Shown: one piece after another, positions 62,771 through 64,000 of the stretch
How the letters are laid out: every line of letters begins with the position of its first letter
Position numbering within the stretch: the stretch's first letter is position 1
Assembly (NCBI RefSeq): GCF_019924045.1
Contig: NZ_JAHXBN010000007.1
Location: 62,001-126,000 of the forward strand
Direction of reading: 5' to 3'
DNA: 64,000 nucleotides
Source: Dyadobacter fermentans
GTDB lineage: Bacteria; Bacteroidota; Bacteroidia; Cytophagales; Spirosomataceae
The notes under the pieces: generated by a model
Seen by the model: only the letters and a program-made list of their open reading frames with translations
Databases searched by the model: none
Told to the model about the DNA's origin: nothing
Made by a program: the position numbers and the translations under genes

Positions 62771-62783
62771 TTGGCAATGCCAA
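62771..62783. promoter_or_regulatory. Inverted repeat TTGGC-AAT-GCCAA
   Basis: Perfect 5-3-5 inverted repeat in the 297-bp gap between the divergent sensor and esterase genes. Its half-site TTGGCAAT resembles TTGTCAAT of the palindrome 42 bp away (62812-62826). Confidence 0.35.
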
Positions 62784-62811
62784 TATAGAAGTAGTATGTG
62801 CAGGAAATATA

Positions 62812-62826
62812 TTGTCAATTTGACAA
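62812..62826. promoter_or_regulatory. Inverted repeat TTGTCAA-T-TTGACAA
   Basis: Perfect 7-1-7 palindrome, 88 bp upstream of the esterase start. Centre-to-centre distance from the palindrome at 62771-62783 is 42 bp, four helical turns, as for cooperative binding by one dimeric factor. Confidence 0.4.
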
Positions 62827-62895
62827 ATAATACTTGAAAACTTTCAATAGCTCCATTTGTGGATTCCTTAAATAGTTGGTATTCAATTTAAATAA

Positions 62896-64000
<1,105 letters not shown>

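Overview
The window reads as chromosome from a member of the Bacteroidota, most likely Cytophagales of the Dyadobacter/Spirosoma type. This is inferred from two SusC/SusD pairs, a hybrid two-component sensor, DUF4249, a BspA-like protein with a type IX secretion C-terminal domain, LytS/LytTR signalling, and promoters with a TAnnTTTG -7 element. I see no rRNA, tRNA, CRISPR array, intact insertion sequence or phage gene. The window ends inside a carbohydrate esterase gene.

Region by region. 0.1-1.3 kb: an SDR and a SnoaL-like protein. 1.6-20.4 kb: a divergent FadR-type GntR regulator and a compact 16-gene operon: SusC, SusD, five-Asp-box sialidase-like protein, Tat-type SGNH esterase, aspartoacylase-family deacylase, SDR, threonine-synthase-like PLP enzyme, NAL/DHDPS aldolase, MFS permease, RraA-like protein, RidA, M81 metallopeptidase, SMP-30 lactonase, NanM-like mutarotase, aldo/keto reductase and SDR. 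20.6-25.8 kb: a TetR regulator divergent from an ABC/HlyD/TolC exporter whose ATPase motifs are degenerate. 25.8-29.7 kb: a Crp/Fnr HTH remnant, a small membrane protein, a DinB-like protein, a CPBP protease, a shortened and an intact universal stress protein, a small cysteine-rich ORF and a VOC-like remnant. 29.8-31.9 kb: the BspA-like repeat protein. 32.0-34.4 kb: PfpI, then an SDR-AraC module. 34.7-39.7 kb: LytTR regulator and LytS kinase divergent from a TonB-dependent receptor and a DUF4249 lipoprotein. 39.9-49.9 kb: ANT(6)-type adenylyltransferase, epimerase, Crp, DUF1348, TetR, lipoprotein, DUF72, CPA2 antiporter, Hsp20, a second SDR-AraC module and a DUF4440-like protein. 50.2-64 kb: a second glycan locus (VCBS/ASPIC lipoprotein, SusD, SusC, hybrid two-component sensor, divergent CE1-like esterase).

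The most interesting system is the 2.5-20.4 kb operon. It covers capture, outer-membrane import, ester and amide removal, mutarotation, inner-membrane uptake, aldol cleavage, oxidation, lactone hydrolysis and enamine clean-up. It contains no sugar kinase, phosphosugar isomerase or NanE/NagA/NagB-type gene. I infer a non-phosphorylative route for a sialic-acid-like or other acylated amino sugar acid, possibly carrying an amino-acyl amide. A palindrome lying over the -7 element at 2382-2399 would let the divergent GntR protein switch it.
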